64,000 bases of DNA. Origin: Kitasatospora sp. NBC_00315. Lineage in GTDB: Bacteria > Actinomycetota > Actinomycetes > Streptomycetales > Streptomycetaceae. This document shows, one piece after another, positions 25,580-34,500 of this stretch. Position numbers and translations under genes: made by a program. The stretch is taken from positions 3,286,001 to 3,350,000 of the forward strand of contig NZ_CP108025.1 in the NCBI RefSeq assembly GCF_041435095.1. Direction: 5' to 3'. Position 1 is the first letter of the stretch. Each line of letters opens with the position of its first letter. Below the pieces are notes generated by a model that was not told the origin of the DNA, did not search any database, and was given only the letters and a program-made list of their open reading frames with translations.

Positions 25580-27826
25580 TTGAGCAGCCGCGAATCTGAC
25601 AACGCGTACCCGACGCCCAGGCGTACGGGTCCGGACGCCTACCCGTCCGGCACGCCGCCGTACGGCACCCCGGGCATCCCCGACGACGCCCAGTCCGATC
25701 CGGGGGCCGCACCCGCCGAGGGCGACGACGTCCCGAAGACCGAGACCACGCTGACCACGAGGGTCCGGATCAACATCCCCGGCTCGCGCCCGATCCCGCC
25801 CGTGGTGGTCCGCAGCGCCGTCAAGAACGAGGAGCCGGCGGCCGAACGCCCGGCGGCCGCCGAGCCGCCCGGCCCCCGGCACCGCTCGGCGGCGCCCTCC
25901 TCCCCCGTGCTCGGGGTGATGGACGGCAGCGCCCGGACGGCGACCCCGCCGAACCTCCCGCCCGAGTGGCAGACCGGCGAGCCCGGCGGTCAGTCGGAGG
26001 CCGAGTCGACCGGCGAGTGGTTCCGGCCGCGCCAGCGCAAGGGCGCGGATCCCGCCCCGTCCCCGGTGCCCGCCGGCGCGCCCTCGACGCCCTCCGCCCG
26101 GCCGTCGGCGAACCGGTCGGCCGAGGCCCGGCCGGCCGCCGCCCGTGCGGAGCCGAACCGCCAGAACGGGCCCAGGCCCACCCCGGGACCGCGCCCCACC
26201 GGTGCGCCCGCCTCGCCGTTCGGCGCCCCGGTGGAGCCCGAGGGCCCGGCCGCCTCGGCGGCCTTCGACGACGGCCTGCCCGCCGGCCCGTTCGCGAACG
26301 ACCCGTTCGCCGCCGACCCGTTCGCCGCCGAGGCCCTCGGTCCGGACGCCGGCGCTTCGCTGCCCTCCCGTCCCCGCCCGCAGAACGGCGCTCCTCACAA
26401 CGGCGCCGCCCGGAACGGCGGCCGCCCGGGCGCCGGCCCCGTCCGGCCGGAGGACACCGAGATCGGTGGCTTCGAGCCGATCAGGGACGAGGGCCCGGCG
26501 ACCGCCGCCATACCCGGCCTGGCCCGCACCGCTCCGTTCGCCGCGCAGCCCGGCCAGGGCGCCGACCCCTTCGCCGCGCAGCAGCCCGGCCAGGGCGCCG
26601 ACCCCTTCGCCCCCCAGCGGACCGGTGGCCAGCAGGACCCGTTCTCCCCGGCCGCCGCCGGTGGCCGGTTCCCCGGCTCCCCCGGTCAGGGCGCCGACCC
26701 GTTCGCCGCCCAGCAGCCCGGCGCGGGCACCGACCCCTTCGCCCCCGGGGATCCGTTCGCGACCGGCCCGGCGCGCCCGAAGACCGGTTCACCGGCCGAG
26801 CCGCCGGCCCCGGCCGCCCCCTCCGCCGCGGAGCCCGCCTCCGAACCGCCGGCCCCCAGGGCGGCCGCTCCCAAGCGGCGCGGCCGAGGCGCCAAGCTGG
26901 CCGTGTACGGCGCCGTCCTGCTGCTGTTCGCCGGCGCCGCCGCGTACGGCACCGGACTGATGCTCAACCAGTCGGACATCCCCAAGGGCACCGTGGTGCT
27001 CGGCACGGGCATCGGCGGCAGTAGCCGTGACCAGGCGATCCACCAGCTCGACGACACCGTCGGCAAGGCCGGCCAGCAGCCGGTCAAGCTGAAGATCGGC
27101 GACCAGGCGGTCGCCCTCGACCCGACCGCGGCCGGCCTCAGCTTCGACACCACCGGCACGGTGGACGACCTGACCCGGCACAGCTACAACCCGGTCGACG
27201 TGATCACCTCGCTGAAGGGCGGCGACAAGGCCGTGCCGCCGCAGGTGAAGGTCGACCGCGCCAAGCTCAGGGCCGCCCTCGACGCCCTGGCCACCGGCTC
27301 CGGTCAGGGCCTGCAGGAGGGCTACGTCAAGTTCACCGAGAACGGCGACATCGTCGTGGTTCCGGGCAAGGCCGGCCAGGCGGTGGACTCCGCCGCCGCG
27401 GTGGACCTGGTCGAGCAGGCCTACCGGGACCGTGCCGCCGGGAAGCCGGAGTCGCTGGTCACCCTGCCGGTCGCGGCCGCGCAGCCGAAGGTGTCGCCGC
27501 AGGCCCTGCAGGCCGCGGCGGACAGCCTGGGCAAGTCCGTGCTGAACGGCAACGTGCACGTGTCGGCGGGCGTCAAGAAGTTCGAGTTCGGGAAGGCCAC
27601 GGCCGCCGTGGCCCTCACGCTCGCCCCCGACGCGACCGGGAAGATCGTCCTGAAGTGGGACGACCAGCAGCTCACCGCCAAGCTGGCCGGAGCCTTCGAC
27701 AAGATGAAGTTCCGCCAGAACGGCGCCCTGGTGCCGATCACCGTGAAGGACGTCGAGGCCGGCATCGCCTCGGTCCTGGACGGCAGCGGCGACAAGGACC
27801 GGACGTTCAAGTTCCCGCTCACCTGA
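25580..27826 (+). CDS. Large Pro-rich one-pass membrane protein with extracellular PG-binding/VanW-type domains
   Basis: A 748-residue protein. The first 435 residues are disordered, Pro/Ala/Gly/Arg-rich and cytoplasmic. Between about residues 235 and 400 there are at least eight DPFA or ADPFA repeats, several inside a GQGADPFAAQQP unit. One transmembrane helix (about 438-462) is followed by about 290 extracellular residues. Their start (IPKGTVVLGTGIGGSSRDQA) and later SFDTTGTVDDL resemble the repeated PG_binding_4-like domain that accompanies VanW proteins. The VanW domain itself is not evident. TTG start at 25580. A role in cell-envelope anchoring is plausible but unproven. Confidence 0.75.
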   Translation: MSSRESDNAYPTPRRTGPDAYPSGTPPYGTPGIPDDAQSDPGAAPAEGDDVPKTETTLTTRVRINIPGSRPIPPVVVRSAVKNEEPAAERPAAAEPPGPRHRSAAPSSPVLGVMDGSARTATPPNLPPEWQTGEPGGQSEAESTGEWFRPRQRKGADPAPSPVPAGAPSTPSARPSANRSAEARPAAARAEPNRQNGPRPTPGPRPTGAPASPFGAPVEPEGPAASAAFDDGLPAGPFANDPFAADPFAAEALGPDAGASLPSRPRPQNGAPHNGAARNGGRPGAGPVRPEDTEIGGFEPIRDEGPATAAIPGLARTAPFAAQPGQGADPFAAQQPGQGADPFAPQRTGGQQDPFSPAAAGGRFPGSPGQGADPFAAQQPGAGTDPFAPGDPFATGPARPKTGSPAEPPAPAAPSAAEPASEPPAPRAAAPKRRGRGAKLAVYGAVLLLFAGAAAYGTGLMLNQSDIPKGTVVLGTGIGGSSRDQAIHQLDDTVGKAGQQPVKLKIGDQAVALDPTAAGLSFDTTGTVDDLTRHSYNPVDVITSLKGGDKAVPPQVKVDRAKLRAALDALATGSGQGLQEGYVKFTENGDIVVVPGKAGQAVDSAAAVDLVEQAYRDRAAGKPESLVTLPVAAAQPKVSPQALQAAADSLGKSVLNGNVHVSAGVKKFEFGKATAAVALTLAPDATGKIVLKWDDQQLTAKLAGAFDKMKFRQNGALVPITVKDVEAGIASVLDGSGDKDRTFKFPLT

Positions 27827-27858
27827 CACCACCCGCCGCGCCGGCCGGCGCGGCACCA

Positions 27859-27897
27859 CCGGGAGGCCGGAGCCGATTCGCGGCTCCGGCCTCCCGG
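27859..27897 (+). terminator. Hairpin terminator after the 748-aa protein gene
   Basis: Arms 27859-27875 and 27881-27897 pair perfectly (17 bp) with an ATTCG loop, 33 bases after the stop codon. Confidence 0.88.
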
Positions 27898-28374
27898 CGT
27901 CGGGCGGCGCCGCACCGTCCGCCCAGCGGCCGGAGGCGTCCGCTCATCGGACGATGACGCCGCGTCAGAAGATCGCCACCGAAGGCTCCTCCGACCGTCC
28001 GCGGGGGTCGCGCAGCTGGCGAATACTCGCCAATGGCGGTGCATAACTGGACATTTGCGATGAACTCGCTTGCCACCGAAGAACGTTGGCACGCAACCCG
28101 CCCGCTGCCTGAAAAACCGCCTGCCGCCTGCGCTTTTCGCCGAAGAACCCATGGTCAAAGGCAACCGGAAACAACAGCATTGGCGCCTGCGTTACCAAGC
28201 CTTGATTCAGCGCTGGTCGACAAGCCTCCTCATGGTCAGCAAGATGTGGCACCGAGGCCGTTCCACAGCGGCGAGATGTTTTCCGCCCGGCCGACCGGCT
28301 CCCGAGCTCCCCGACACACCGTCCGGACCACTCGGGCCGTACCCGACCGGACCGCACGAGGGAGAAGAAGCGCC
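27898..28374 (+). other. Regulatory region upstream of importer system 1
   Basis: A 477-base stretch without a supportable gene, distinctly richer in A+T than its surroundings between about 28015 and 28230. It contains a perfect inverted repeat (28017-28032, TGGCGA-ATAC-TCGCCA) that could be an operator. An open frame crosses the region into the first permease, but its translation has no family resemblance. Confidence 0.5.
28017..28032. promoter_or_regulatory. Inverted repeat, candidate operator
   Basis: TGGCGA and TCGCCA are separated by ATAC and lie 343 bases upstream of the system 1 start codon in an A+T-rich stretch. The geometry fits a small dimeric repressor site. No matching regulator gene lies beside it. 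Confidence 0.4.
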
Positions 28375-29352
28375 TTGGGTCGCTACATGCTGCGCAAGCT
28401 GGCCAATTATCTGGTCCTGGTCATCGTTGCCGCATCCCTCACGTATTTCCTGGCCGGTCTGAGCCTGAACCCGAAGGCGAAGTTCGAGGGCCGCAACCCG
28501 GCCGTCCCCATCGCCACCATCACCAAGTCGCTCGACGACATCAACCAGAATCCGGACACGCCCATCGTGGAGCGGTTCGCGACCTGGGCCAACGGTGTCG
28601 CCCACGGCGATCTCGGCAGGACCATCGACAACAGCTCGGTCAACGACGACTTCGGCCGCCGGGTCGGCGTCTCCACCCGGCTGCTGCTGATCGCCACCCT
28701 GCTGGGATCGGTCGGTGGTGTCGCGCTCGGCGCGCTCGGCGCCATCAAGCAGTACCGGGCCTTCGACCGGATCACCACCATCCTGTCGTTTCTGATCCTG
28801 GCCACGCCGGTGTTCGTACTGGGCAGCGCGCTGCAGTTCGGCGCGACCAAACTCAACGACGGCTCGCAACTGATCAAGGTGACCGGGGAGTACGACTCCC
28901 AGTACTCCGGCCAGTGGGGCTTCGACGCGCTGGTCAACCGCGGTCAGCACATCCTGCTGCCGATGATCACGCTGGTCCTGCTGCAGGTCGCGCTCTACAG
29001 CCGCTACCAGCGCAGCACCATGCTGGACGTGCTCGGCAGCGACTTCCTGCGCACCGCCCGGGCCAAGGGCCTGCGCCGGCGCCAGGCCCTGGTCAAGCAC
29101 GGCCTGCGGACGGCCGTCCTGCCGGTGGTTCCGTTGCTGGTCTACAACATCGTGCTGCTCTTCACCGGCGCCACGATCACCGAGAAGACCTTCGGCTGGC
29201 ACGGCATGGGTGAGTGGCTGGTCAGCTCCATCACCCGCAACGACATCAACTCGGTCGCCGCGGTGGGCCTGTTCACCGCCATCGTGGTGCTGATCGCCGG
29301 CCTGCTCTCCGACCTGTTGTACGCGGCACTCGACCCGCGCGTACGGACCTGA
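28375..29352 (+). CDS. Importer system 1: permease B (OppB/DppB type)
   Basis: An integral membrane subunit (325 aa) of a peptide/nickel-type ABC importer. It has six predicted helices. The EAA loop towards the C-terminus (ARAKGLRRRQALVKHGLR) contacts the ATPase. I chose the TTG at 28375 because GGGAGAAG lies just upstream and the protein then begins LGRYMLRKLANYLVLV, the usual OppB start. A long extracytoplasmic loop follows helix one. It opens the plus-strand operon B-C-DF-SBP, which is ordered differently from systems 2-4. Confidence 0.92.
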   Translation: MGRYMLRKLANYLVLVIVAASLTYFLAGLSLNPKAKFEGRNPAVPIATITKSLDDINQNPDTPIVERFATWANGVAHGDLGRTIDNSSVNDDFGRRVGVSTRLLLIATLLGSVGGVALGALGAIKQYRAFDRITTILSFLILATPVFVLGSALQFGATKLNDGSQLIKVTGEYDSQYSGQWGFDALVNRGQHILLPMITLVLLQVALYSRYQRSTMLDVLGSDFLRTARAKGLRRRQALVKHGLRTAVLPVVPLLVYNIVLLFTGATITEKTFGWHGMGEWLVSSITRNDINSVAAVGLFTAIVVLIAGLLSDLLYAALDPRVRT

Positions 29353-29398
29353 CCCCGCGCACCCGGCCGACGATCCCGCTGTCACAGGAGCAACCGCG

Positions 29399-30412
29399 AT
29401 GAGCACCCAGACCACACCCGGCACCACCGGCACCACCGACGGCGGGGCCGCCGCCCCGGCACCCGCCAAGGCCCGCAGCAGCCGCTCCCGGCTGACCATG
29501 CGCCGCTTCGTCCGCAACCGGCTCGCGCTGGTCGGCCTGGCGGTCCTGGTCCTGCTGTTCCTGGCCGCCTACCTCGGGCCGCTGTTCAACAAGTGGACCT
29601 ACGAGCAGCACGACTACCTCGCCTTCACCTCCCCACCCACCTCGGGCCACTGGTTCGGCACCACCCAGAGCGGCCAGGACCTCTTCGCCCTGACCATGCG
29701 CGGGCTGCAGAAGTCCCTGGTGATCGGCCTGCTGGTGGGCGTGCTGGCCACCCTGATGGCCGCCACCGCCGGCGCGTTCTCCGCCTACTTCGGCGGCTGG
29801 ACGGACCGCTCGCTGATGTGGCTCGTCGACCTGCTGCTGGTCATGCCCAGCTTCCTGATCCTCGCGGTGCTCTCCCCGCTGTTCCGCACCTCGGGCTGGC
29901 TGATCTTCGTCCTGCTGATCTCGATCTTCAGCTGGATGATCACCGGTCGGGTGGTCCGCAGCATGACGCTGACCCTCAAGGACCGCGAGTTCGTCAAGGC
30001 CGCCAAGTACATGGGCGTGCCCGGCCCGGTCATCATCTTCCGGCACATCGTGCCGAACATGGCCTCGCTGCTGATCATCGACTCGGTGATCCAGGTCGGC
30101 GCGGCGGTGGTCTTCGAGTCCACGCTGTCGTACTTCGGCTTCGGCATCCAGGCGCCCGACGTCTCGCTGGGCACCGTGATCTCCGCGAACGAGAGCAACG
30201 CCACCACGTACCCGTGGCTGTTCTTCTTCCCCGCCGCCTTCCTGGTCCTGATCGGCCTCGCGGTCTCCTTCATCGGTGACGGCCTGCGTGACGCGCTGGA
30301 CCCGAACTCGGCCAACGCGAAGGCCAAGTGGGCCAAGGAGATGGACCAGCACGCGGACCTCTCGCTCGCCGGCGCCCCCGGCAAGGCCTCCGAGGTGCTG
30401 AACCCGTCATGA
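29399..30412 (+). CDS. Importer system 1: permease C (OppC/DppC type)
   Basis: The second permease (337 aa). A Thr/Ala-rich cytoplasmic N-terminus of about 35 residues precedes the MRRFVRNRLALVGLAVLVLL helix and five more helices. The EAA motif (AAKYMGVPGPVIIFRHIVPN) is present, as is the C-terminal SFIGDGLRDALDPN typical of OppC. A 46-base gap separates it from permease B. Its stop overlaps the ATG of the fused ATPase gene (ATGA), so the ATPase is translationally coupled. Confidence 0.93.
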   Translation: MSTQTTPGTTGTTDGGAAAPAPAKARSSRSRLTMRRFVRNRLALVGLAVLVLLFLAAYLGPLFNKWTYEQHDYLAFTSPPTSGHWFGTTQSGQDLFALTMRGLQKSLVIGLLVGVLATLMAATAGAFSAYFGGWTDRSLMWLVDLLLVMPSFLILAVLSPLFRTSGWLIFVLLISIFSWMITGRVVRSMTLTLKDREFVKAAKYMGVPGPVIIFRHIVPNMASLLIIDSVIQVGAAVVFESTLSYFGFGIQAPDVSLGTVISANESNATTYPWLFFFPAAFLVLIGLAVSFIGDGLRDALDPNSANAKAKWAKEMDQHADLSLAGAPGKASEVLNPS

Positions 30413-32598
30413 CCGAACCCCTGGCCACCACCGGAAGCAGCAGCCCGACAGCCGGCACCCCGGCGATGAGCACCCGTACCGAGGAAGGGATCCGACCGGT
30501 GAGCGACACCCGGCTGGACACGTCGAAGCCCGTGCAGGAGCAGCCCGTTCTGGAGGTGACCGACCTCCGGGTGGCCTTCCCCAGCGAGGCCGGCCCGGTG
30601 CGCGCGGTGCGCGGTGTCTCGTACGCCGTCCGGCCGGGCGAGGTGCTCGGCATCGTGGGCGAGTCCGGCTCCGGCAAGTCGGTCTCCTCGATGGCCGTGC
30701 TCGGCCTGCTGCCGGACTCCGCGCGGGTCACCGGCTCGATCAGGCTGGCCGGGCGCGAGCTGCTCGGACTGAACGACAACCAGCTGTCCGAGATCCGCGG
30801 CAAGGAGATCGGGATGGTCTTCCAGGACCCGCTCTCCGCCCTGACCCCGGTGTACAGCGTCGGTACCCAGATCGTCGAGGCGCTGCAGATCCACCAGAAG
30901 ATGAGCAGGCAGCAGGCCCGCGAGCGGGCGATCGAGCTGCTGAACGTCGTCGGCATCCCCGACCCGAAGCGCCGGGTGGACAACTTCCCGCACGAGTTCT
31001 CCGGCGGCATGCGCCAGCGTGCGGTGATCGCGATGGCGATCGCCAACGACCCCAAGGTGATCATCGCCGACGAGCCCACCACCGCCCTCGACGTCACCAT
31101 CCAGGCCCAGGTCCTGGAGGTGCTGAAGAAGGCCCAGGAGGTCACCGGCGCGGCGATCGTCATGATCACCCACGACCTCGGGGTGATCGCCGGCTTCGCC
31201 GACCGCGTCCAGGTGATGTACGCCGGGCGGCCGGTCGAGGCCGGCACCGTGGACGAGGTGTACTACACCCCCCGGATGCCGTACACCATCGGCCTGCTCG
31301 GCTCGATCCCGCGCCTGGACGACACCGATCGCCAGGCACTGACCCCGATCGACGGCAACCCGCCCTCGATGGTCGAGCTCGGCCCTGGCTGCCCCTTCGC
31401 CGCCCGCTGCCCGATCGCGATCGAGATCTGCCGGGAGAGCGAGCCGGAGCTGACCGTCCGCGACGGTGTCGGGCACCCGACCGCCTGCCACCGCAGCGCC
31501 GAGCTGGCCGGCGAGCTCGACCCGGCCGGCATCTACCCGCTGCCGGAGCTCGCGCCGGTCACCGCGACCGCCCGGCTGCCGCGCGCCGAGCGACCGGCCG
31601 TGCTCGAACTGACCAACCTCACCAAGCACTTCCCGCTCACCAAGGGCGCGATCGTCAAGCGCAAGATCGGCACCGTCCGGGCGGTGGACGGCATCACGCT
31701 GGACATCCGCGAGGGCGAGACGCTCGGTCTGGTCGGCGAGTCCGGCTGCGGGAAGACCACCACCCTGCTGGAGATCCTCGACCTGCCCAGCGGGCAGGCC
31801 GGCACCGTCACGGTGTTCGGCAAGGACATCCGCGGGCTGCGCCGGGCCGACCGCAAGGCCCTGCGCCGGGACATGCAGATCGTCTTCCAGGACCCGATGG
31901 CCGCCCTGGACGCCCGGATGCCGATCGGCGACATCCTGGCCGAGCCGCTGAAGACGCACGGTTGGGCCAAGGAGCGGATCGCCGCCCGCGTCCCCGAGCT
32001 GCTGGAGATGGTCGGCCTCGACCCCGACCACGCGGACCGCTACCCCGCCGAGTTCTCCGGCGGCCAGCGCCAGCGCATCTCGATCGCCCGCGCGCTCGCC
32101 CTGGAGCCCAAGCTGGTCATCCTGGACGAGCCGGTCTCCGCCCTGGACGTCTCCATCCAGGCCGGTGTGCTGAACCTGCTGGACGAGCTCAAGAGCCGGC
32201 TCGGCCTCAGCTACCTGTTCGTCGCGCACGACCTCTCCGTGGTACGGCACATCGCCGACCGGATCGCGGTGATGTACCTCGGCCGGATCGTCGAACTCGG
32301 CGCCACCGAGAACCTGTTCGCGGCTCCCTCGCACCCCTACACGCAGGCCCTGCTGTCCGCCGTGCCGCTGCCCGACCCGCGCAAGGAGCGGGAGCGCACC
32401 CGGATCATGCTCACCGGCGACCTGCCCAGCCCGGCCGACGTGCCGAGCGGCTGCCGGTTCCGCAACCGCTGCCCGAAGTACCTCGCGCTCGACGAGGCCG
32501 AGCAGCAGCGCTGCCGGGACGAGGATCCGGCCGAGCGCACGCTCGGCGAGGACCACGTGGCGGCCTGCCACTACGCGGCGGCCCTGGAGGTCGTCTAG
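30409..32598 (+). CDS. Importer system 1: fused double ATPase (DppD-DppF)
   Basis: A 729-residue protein carrying both ATPase subunits in one chain. The first half has Walker A GESGSGKSVSS, signature FSGGMRQRAVIAM and the OppD-type cysteine cluster CPFAARCPIAIEIC. The second half has GESGCGKTTTLLEI, FSGGQRQRISIARAL and CRFRNRCPKY. In systems 2-4 these are separate overlapping genes, so this is a genuine fusion and not a sequencing artefact: the frame is continuous and the linker (about residues 365-395) is ordinary. The C-terminal cysteine cluster may bind a metal or Fe-S centre as in other OppD/DppD proteins. Confidence 0.94.
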   Translation: MTEPLATTGSSSPTAGTPAMSTRTEEGIRPVSDTRLDTSKPVQEQPVLEVTDLRVAFPSEAGPVRAVRGVSYAVRPGEVLGIVGESGSGKSVSSMAVLGLLPDSARVTGSIRLAGRELLGLNDNQLSEIRGKEIGMVFQDPLSALTPVYSVGTQIVEALQIHQKMSRQQARERAIELLNVVGIPDPKRRVDNFPHEFSGGMRQRAVIAMAIANDPKVIIADEPTTALDVTIQAQVLEVLKKAQEVTGAAIVMITHDLGVIAGFADRVQVMYAGRPVEAGTVDEVYYTPRMPYTIGLLGSIPRLDDTDRQALTPIDGNPPSMVELGPGCPFAARCPIAIEICRESEPELTVRDGVGHPTACHRSAELAGELDPAGIYPLPELAPVTATARLPRAERPAVLELTNLTKHFPLTKGAIVKRKIGTVRAVDGITLDIREGETLGLVGESGCGKTTTLLEILDLPSGQAGTVTVFGKDIRGLRRADRKALRRDMQIVFQDPMAALDARMPIGDILAEPLKTHGWAKERIAARVPELLEMVGLDPDHADRYPAEFSGGQRQRISIARALALEPKLVILDEPVSALDVSIQAGVLNLLDELKSRLGLSYLFVAHDLSVVRHIADRIAVMYLGRIVELGATENLFAAPSHPYTQALLSAVPLPDPRKERERTRIMLTGDLPSPADVPSGCRFRNRCPKYLALDEAEQQRCRDEDPAERTLGEDHVAACHYAAALEVV

Positions 32599-32715
32599 CC
32601 GCCACCCGAACCCGCCCCGGCGGCTCCGTACCGGGCGCCGGCGGCCCTCGCACCACCCGCATCAGCCGCACCACCGCACCACCCTCACCAATCCGCCATC
32701 CACAGGGGGACCCCC

Positions 32716-34416
32716 TTGAAGCACAGCAGAATTCCGCTCGCCCTGGTCGCCACCGTCGCGGTCGGCTCCCTCACCCTCAGCGCCTGCGGCTCCAGCGGCG
32801 GCAGCGCGGACTCCAGCGCCAAGGCGACCGAGGCTCCGAAGATCACCGCGATCGACGTCAACGCGCAGGACCGCTCCGCCCTCAAGCAGGGTGGCACGAT
32901 GACCTACGCGATCGACCAGTTCTCCAGCCAGTGGAACCCGCTGGAGGCGGACGGCAACGAGGACTCGACCGTCCAGGTCGCCAAGGCCCTGATGCCGACC
33001 CTGTGGCGCTCGGACGCCGGTGGCACCCAGAAGCCGAACCCGGCCTACCTGGTGGACGCCAAGGCCGAGACCAAGGACGGCAAGCAGGTCGTCACCTGGA
33101 CGCTGAACCCCAAGGCCAAGTGGTCGGACGGCACGCCGATCACCTGGAAGGACATCGAGCTCAACTGGAAGGCCCAGAACGGCAAGGACACCAACTTCAA
33201 GCCCGCCAGCACCACGGGCTTCGAGCTGGTCGAGAGCGTCGTCAAGGGTGCCGACGACTACCAGGCGATCATGACCTTCTCCACCCCGTTCTCGGAGTGG
33301 CAGGGCATGTTCAACTCGGTCGCCAACGCGCCGCTGTTCCCGGGCAGCCAGCTGGACACCGCGGACAAGTTCAACACCTCGTACGTGGACGCGATCCCGG
33401 TCACCGCCGGCCCGTTCAAGTTCGGCAGCTTCGACAAGACCGCGCAGACCGTCACCGTGGTGGCCGACCCCAACTGGTGGGGCGACAAGCCGATCCTGGA
33501 CAAGGTCGTCTACAAGGCCATGGACACCTCGGCGATGCCGAAGGCCTTCGCCAACGGCGAGGTCGACTTCTACAACAACGGCCCGGACCCGGCCGGCTTC
33601 AAGGCCATCCAGGGCACCGCGGACGGCGCGGTCCGCGAGGCGGGCGGCCCGAACTTCCGCCACGTGCAGCTGAACGGCAAGAGCCCGCTGCTCACCGACG
33701 CCAACGTGCGCCAGGCCATCTTCCAGGCGATCGACCGCGACACCATCGCCAAGGCCGACCTGAACGGCCTCAACTGGCCGGCCAGCGCGCTCAACAACCG
33801 CCTGCTGGTCGCCAACCAGAACGGCTACAAGGACAACTCGAACGGTCTCAGCAAGTTCGACCCCGAGGCCGCGAAGAAGAAGCTGGACGCGGCCGGCTGG
33901 AAGCTCGACGGTGACGTCCGCAAGAAGGACGGCAAGGAGCTCAACCTCAAGCTGGTCATCCCGGCCGGTGTCACGGTGGCCCAGAACGAGTCGTCGATGA
34001 TGACCGAGATGCTCAAGAACGTCGGCGTGAAGATCACCACCTTCACCGCCCCGTCGAACGAGTTCTTCGACAAGTACATCTACAAGTTCGACTTCGACAT
34101 GACGGTCTACGCGCTGCTCGGCACGCCGTTCCCGGCCTCCGGCTCGAAGGCCAACTTCGGTGCCACCGGCGGCTCCAACTACTCGCAGGTCGGCAGCGCC
34201 GAGGCCGACGCCGCGATGGACAAGGCCGCCTCGGCGACCGACGTGACCACCGAGTTCCAGCAGATCAACAAGGCCGACGAGGAGCTGTGGAAGGTCGCGG
34301 GCAACATCCCGCTGTACCAGCGCCCGGCCATCTTCGGCGCCAAGAAGAACCTGGCCAACATCGGTGCCGAGGGCCTCTCGGACGTTGTCTGGGAGAACGT
34401 CGGCTTCCAGAAGTGA
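32716..34416 (+). CDS. Importer system 1: solute-binding lipoprotein (SBP_bac_5)
   Basis: A 566-residue extracellular peptide-binding lipoprotein. A signal peptide ends in lipobox LSAC (Cys about residue 26), followed by a Ser/Gly linker. The family 5 binding fold (GGTMTYAIDQFSSQWNPL onward) completes it. It starts at a TTG preceded by GGGGG. It is the last gene of the operon, unlike systems 2-4 where the binding protein is first. The 117-base gap to the ATPase gene may hold an internal promoter. Lys and Asn are unusually common for this genome. The ligand is unknown; an oligopeptide is likely. Confidence 0.94.
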   Translation: MKHSRIPLALVATVAVGSLTLSACGSSGGSADSSAKATEAPKITAIDVNAQDRSALKQGGTMTYAIDQFSSQWNPLEADGNEDSTVQVAKALMPTLWRSDAGGTQKPNPAYLVDAKAETKDGKQVVTWTLNPKAKWSDGTPITWKDIELNWKAQNGKDTNFKPASTTGFELVESVVKGADDYQAIMTFSTPFSEWQGMFNSVANAPLFPGSQLDTADKFNTSYVDAIPVTAGPFKFGSFDKTAQTVTVVADPNWWGDKPILDKVVYKAMDTSAMPKAFANGEVDFYNNGPDPAGFKAIQGTADGAVREAGGPNFRHVQLNGKSPLLTDANVRQAIFQAIDRDTIAKADLNGLNWPASALNNRLLVANQNGYKDNSNGLSKFDPEAAKKKLDAAGWKLDGDVRKKDGKELNLKLVIPAGVTVAQNESSMMTEMLKNVGVKITTFTAPSNEFFDKYIYKFDFDMTVYALLGTPFPASGSKANFGATGGSNYSQVGSAEADAAMDKAASATDVTTEFQQINKADEELWKVAGNIPLYQRPAIFGAKKNLANIGAEGLSDVVWENVGFQK

Positions 34417-34445
34417 CGTTCCGCTGATCTCGGCCCCGCGGTGAA

Positions 34446-34486
34446 CGGCCGGGCGCCCGGAGGAGATTCCTCCGGGCGCCCGGCCG
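34446..34486. terminator. Bidirectional terminator between systems 1 and 2
   Basis: Arms 34446-34464 and 34468-34486 are fully complementary (19 bp) with a 3-base loop. They lie midway between the stop codons of the system 1 binding-protein gene (+) and the system 2 DppF gene (-). Confidence 0.92.
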
Positions 34487-34500
34487 TTTCCGTGCTCTCC

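Noticed and set aside
28033..28374. A longer N-terminus for system 1 permease B
   Set aside because: The frame is open but the added residues are non-homologous. The TTG at 28375 has a good ribosome site and gives the normal OppB start.
28375..34416. System 1 as a split or frameshifted operon (fused ATPase taken as two genes)
   Set aside because: The frame is continuous through the linker, with no stop, ribosome site or internal start at the junction, so it is one fused protein.
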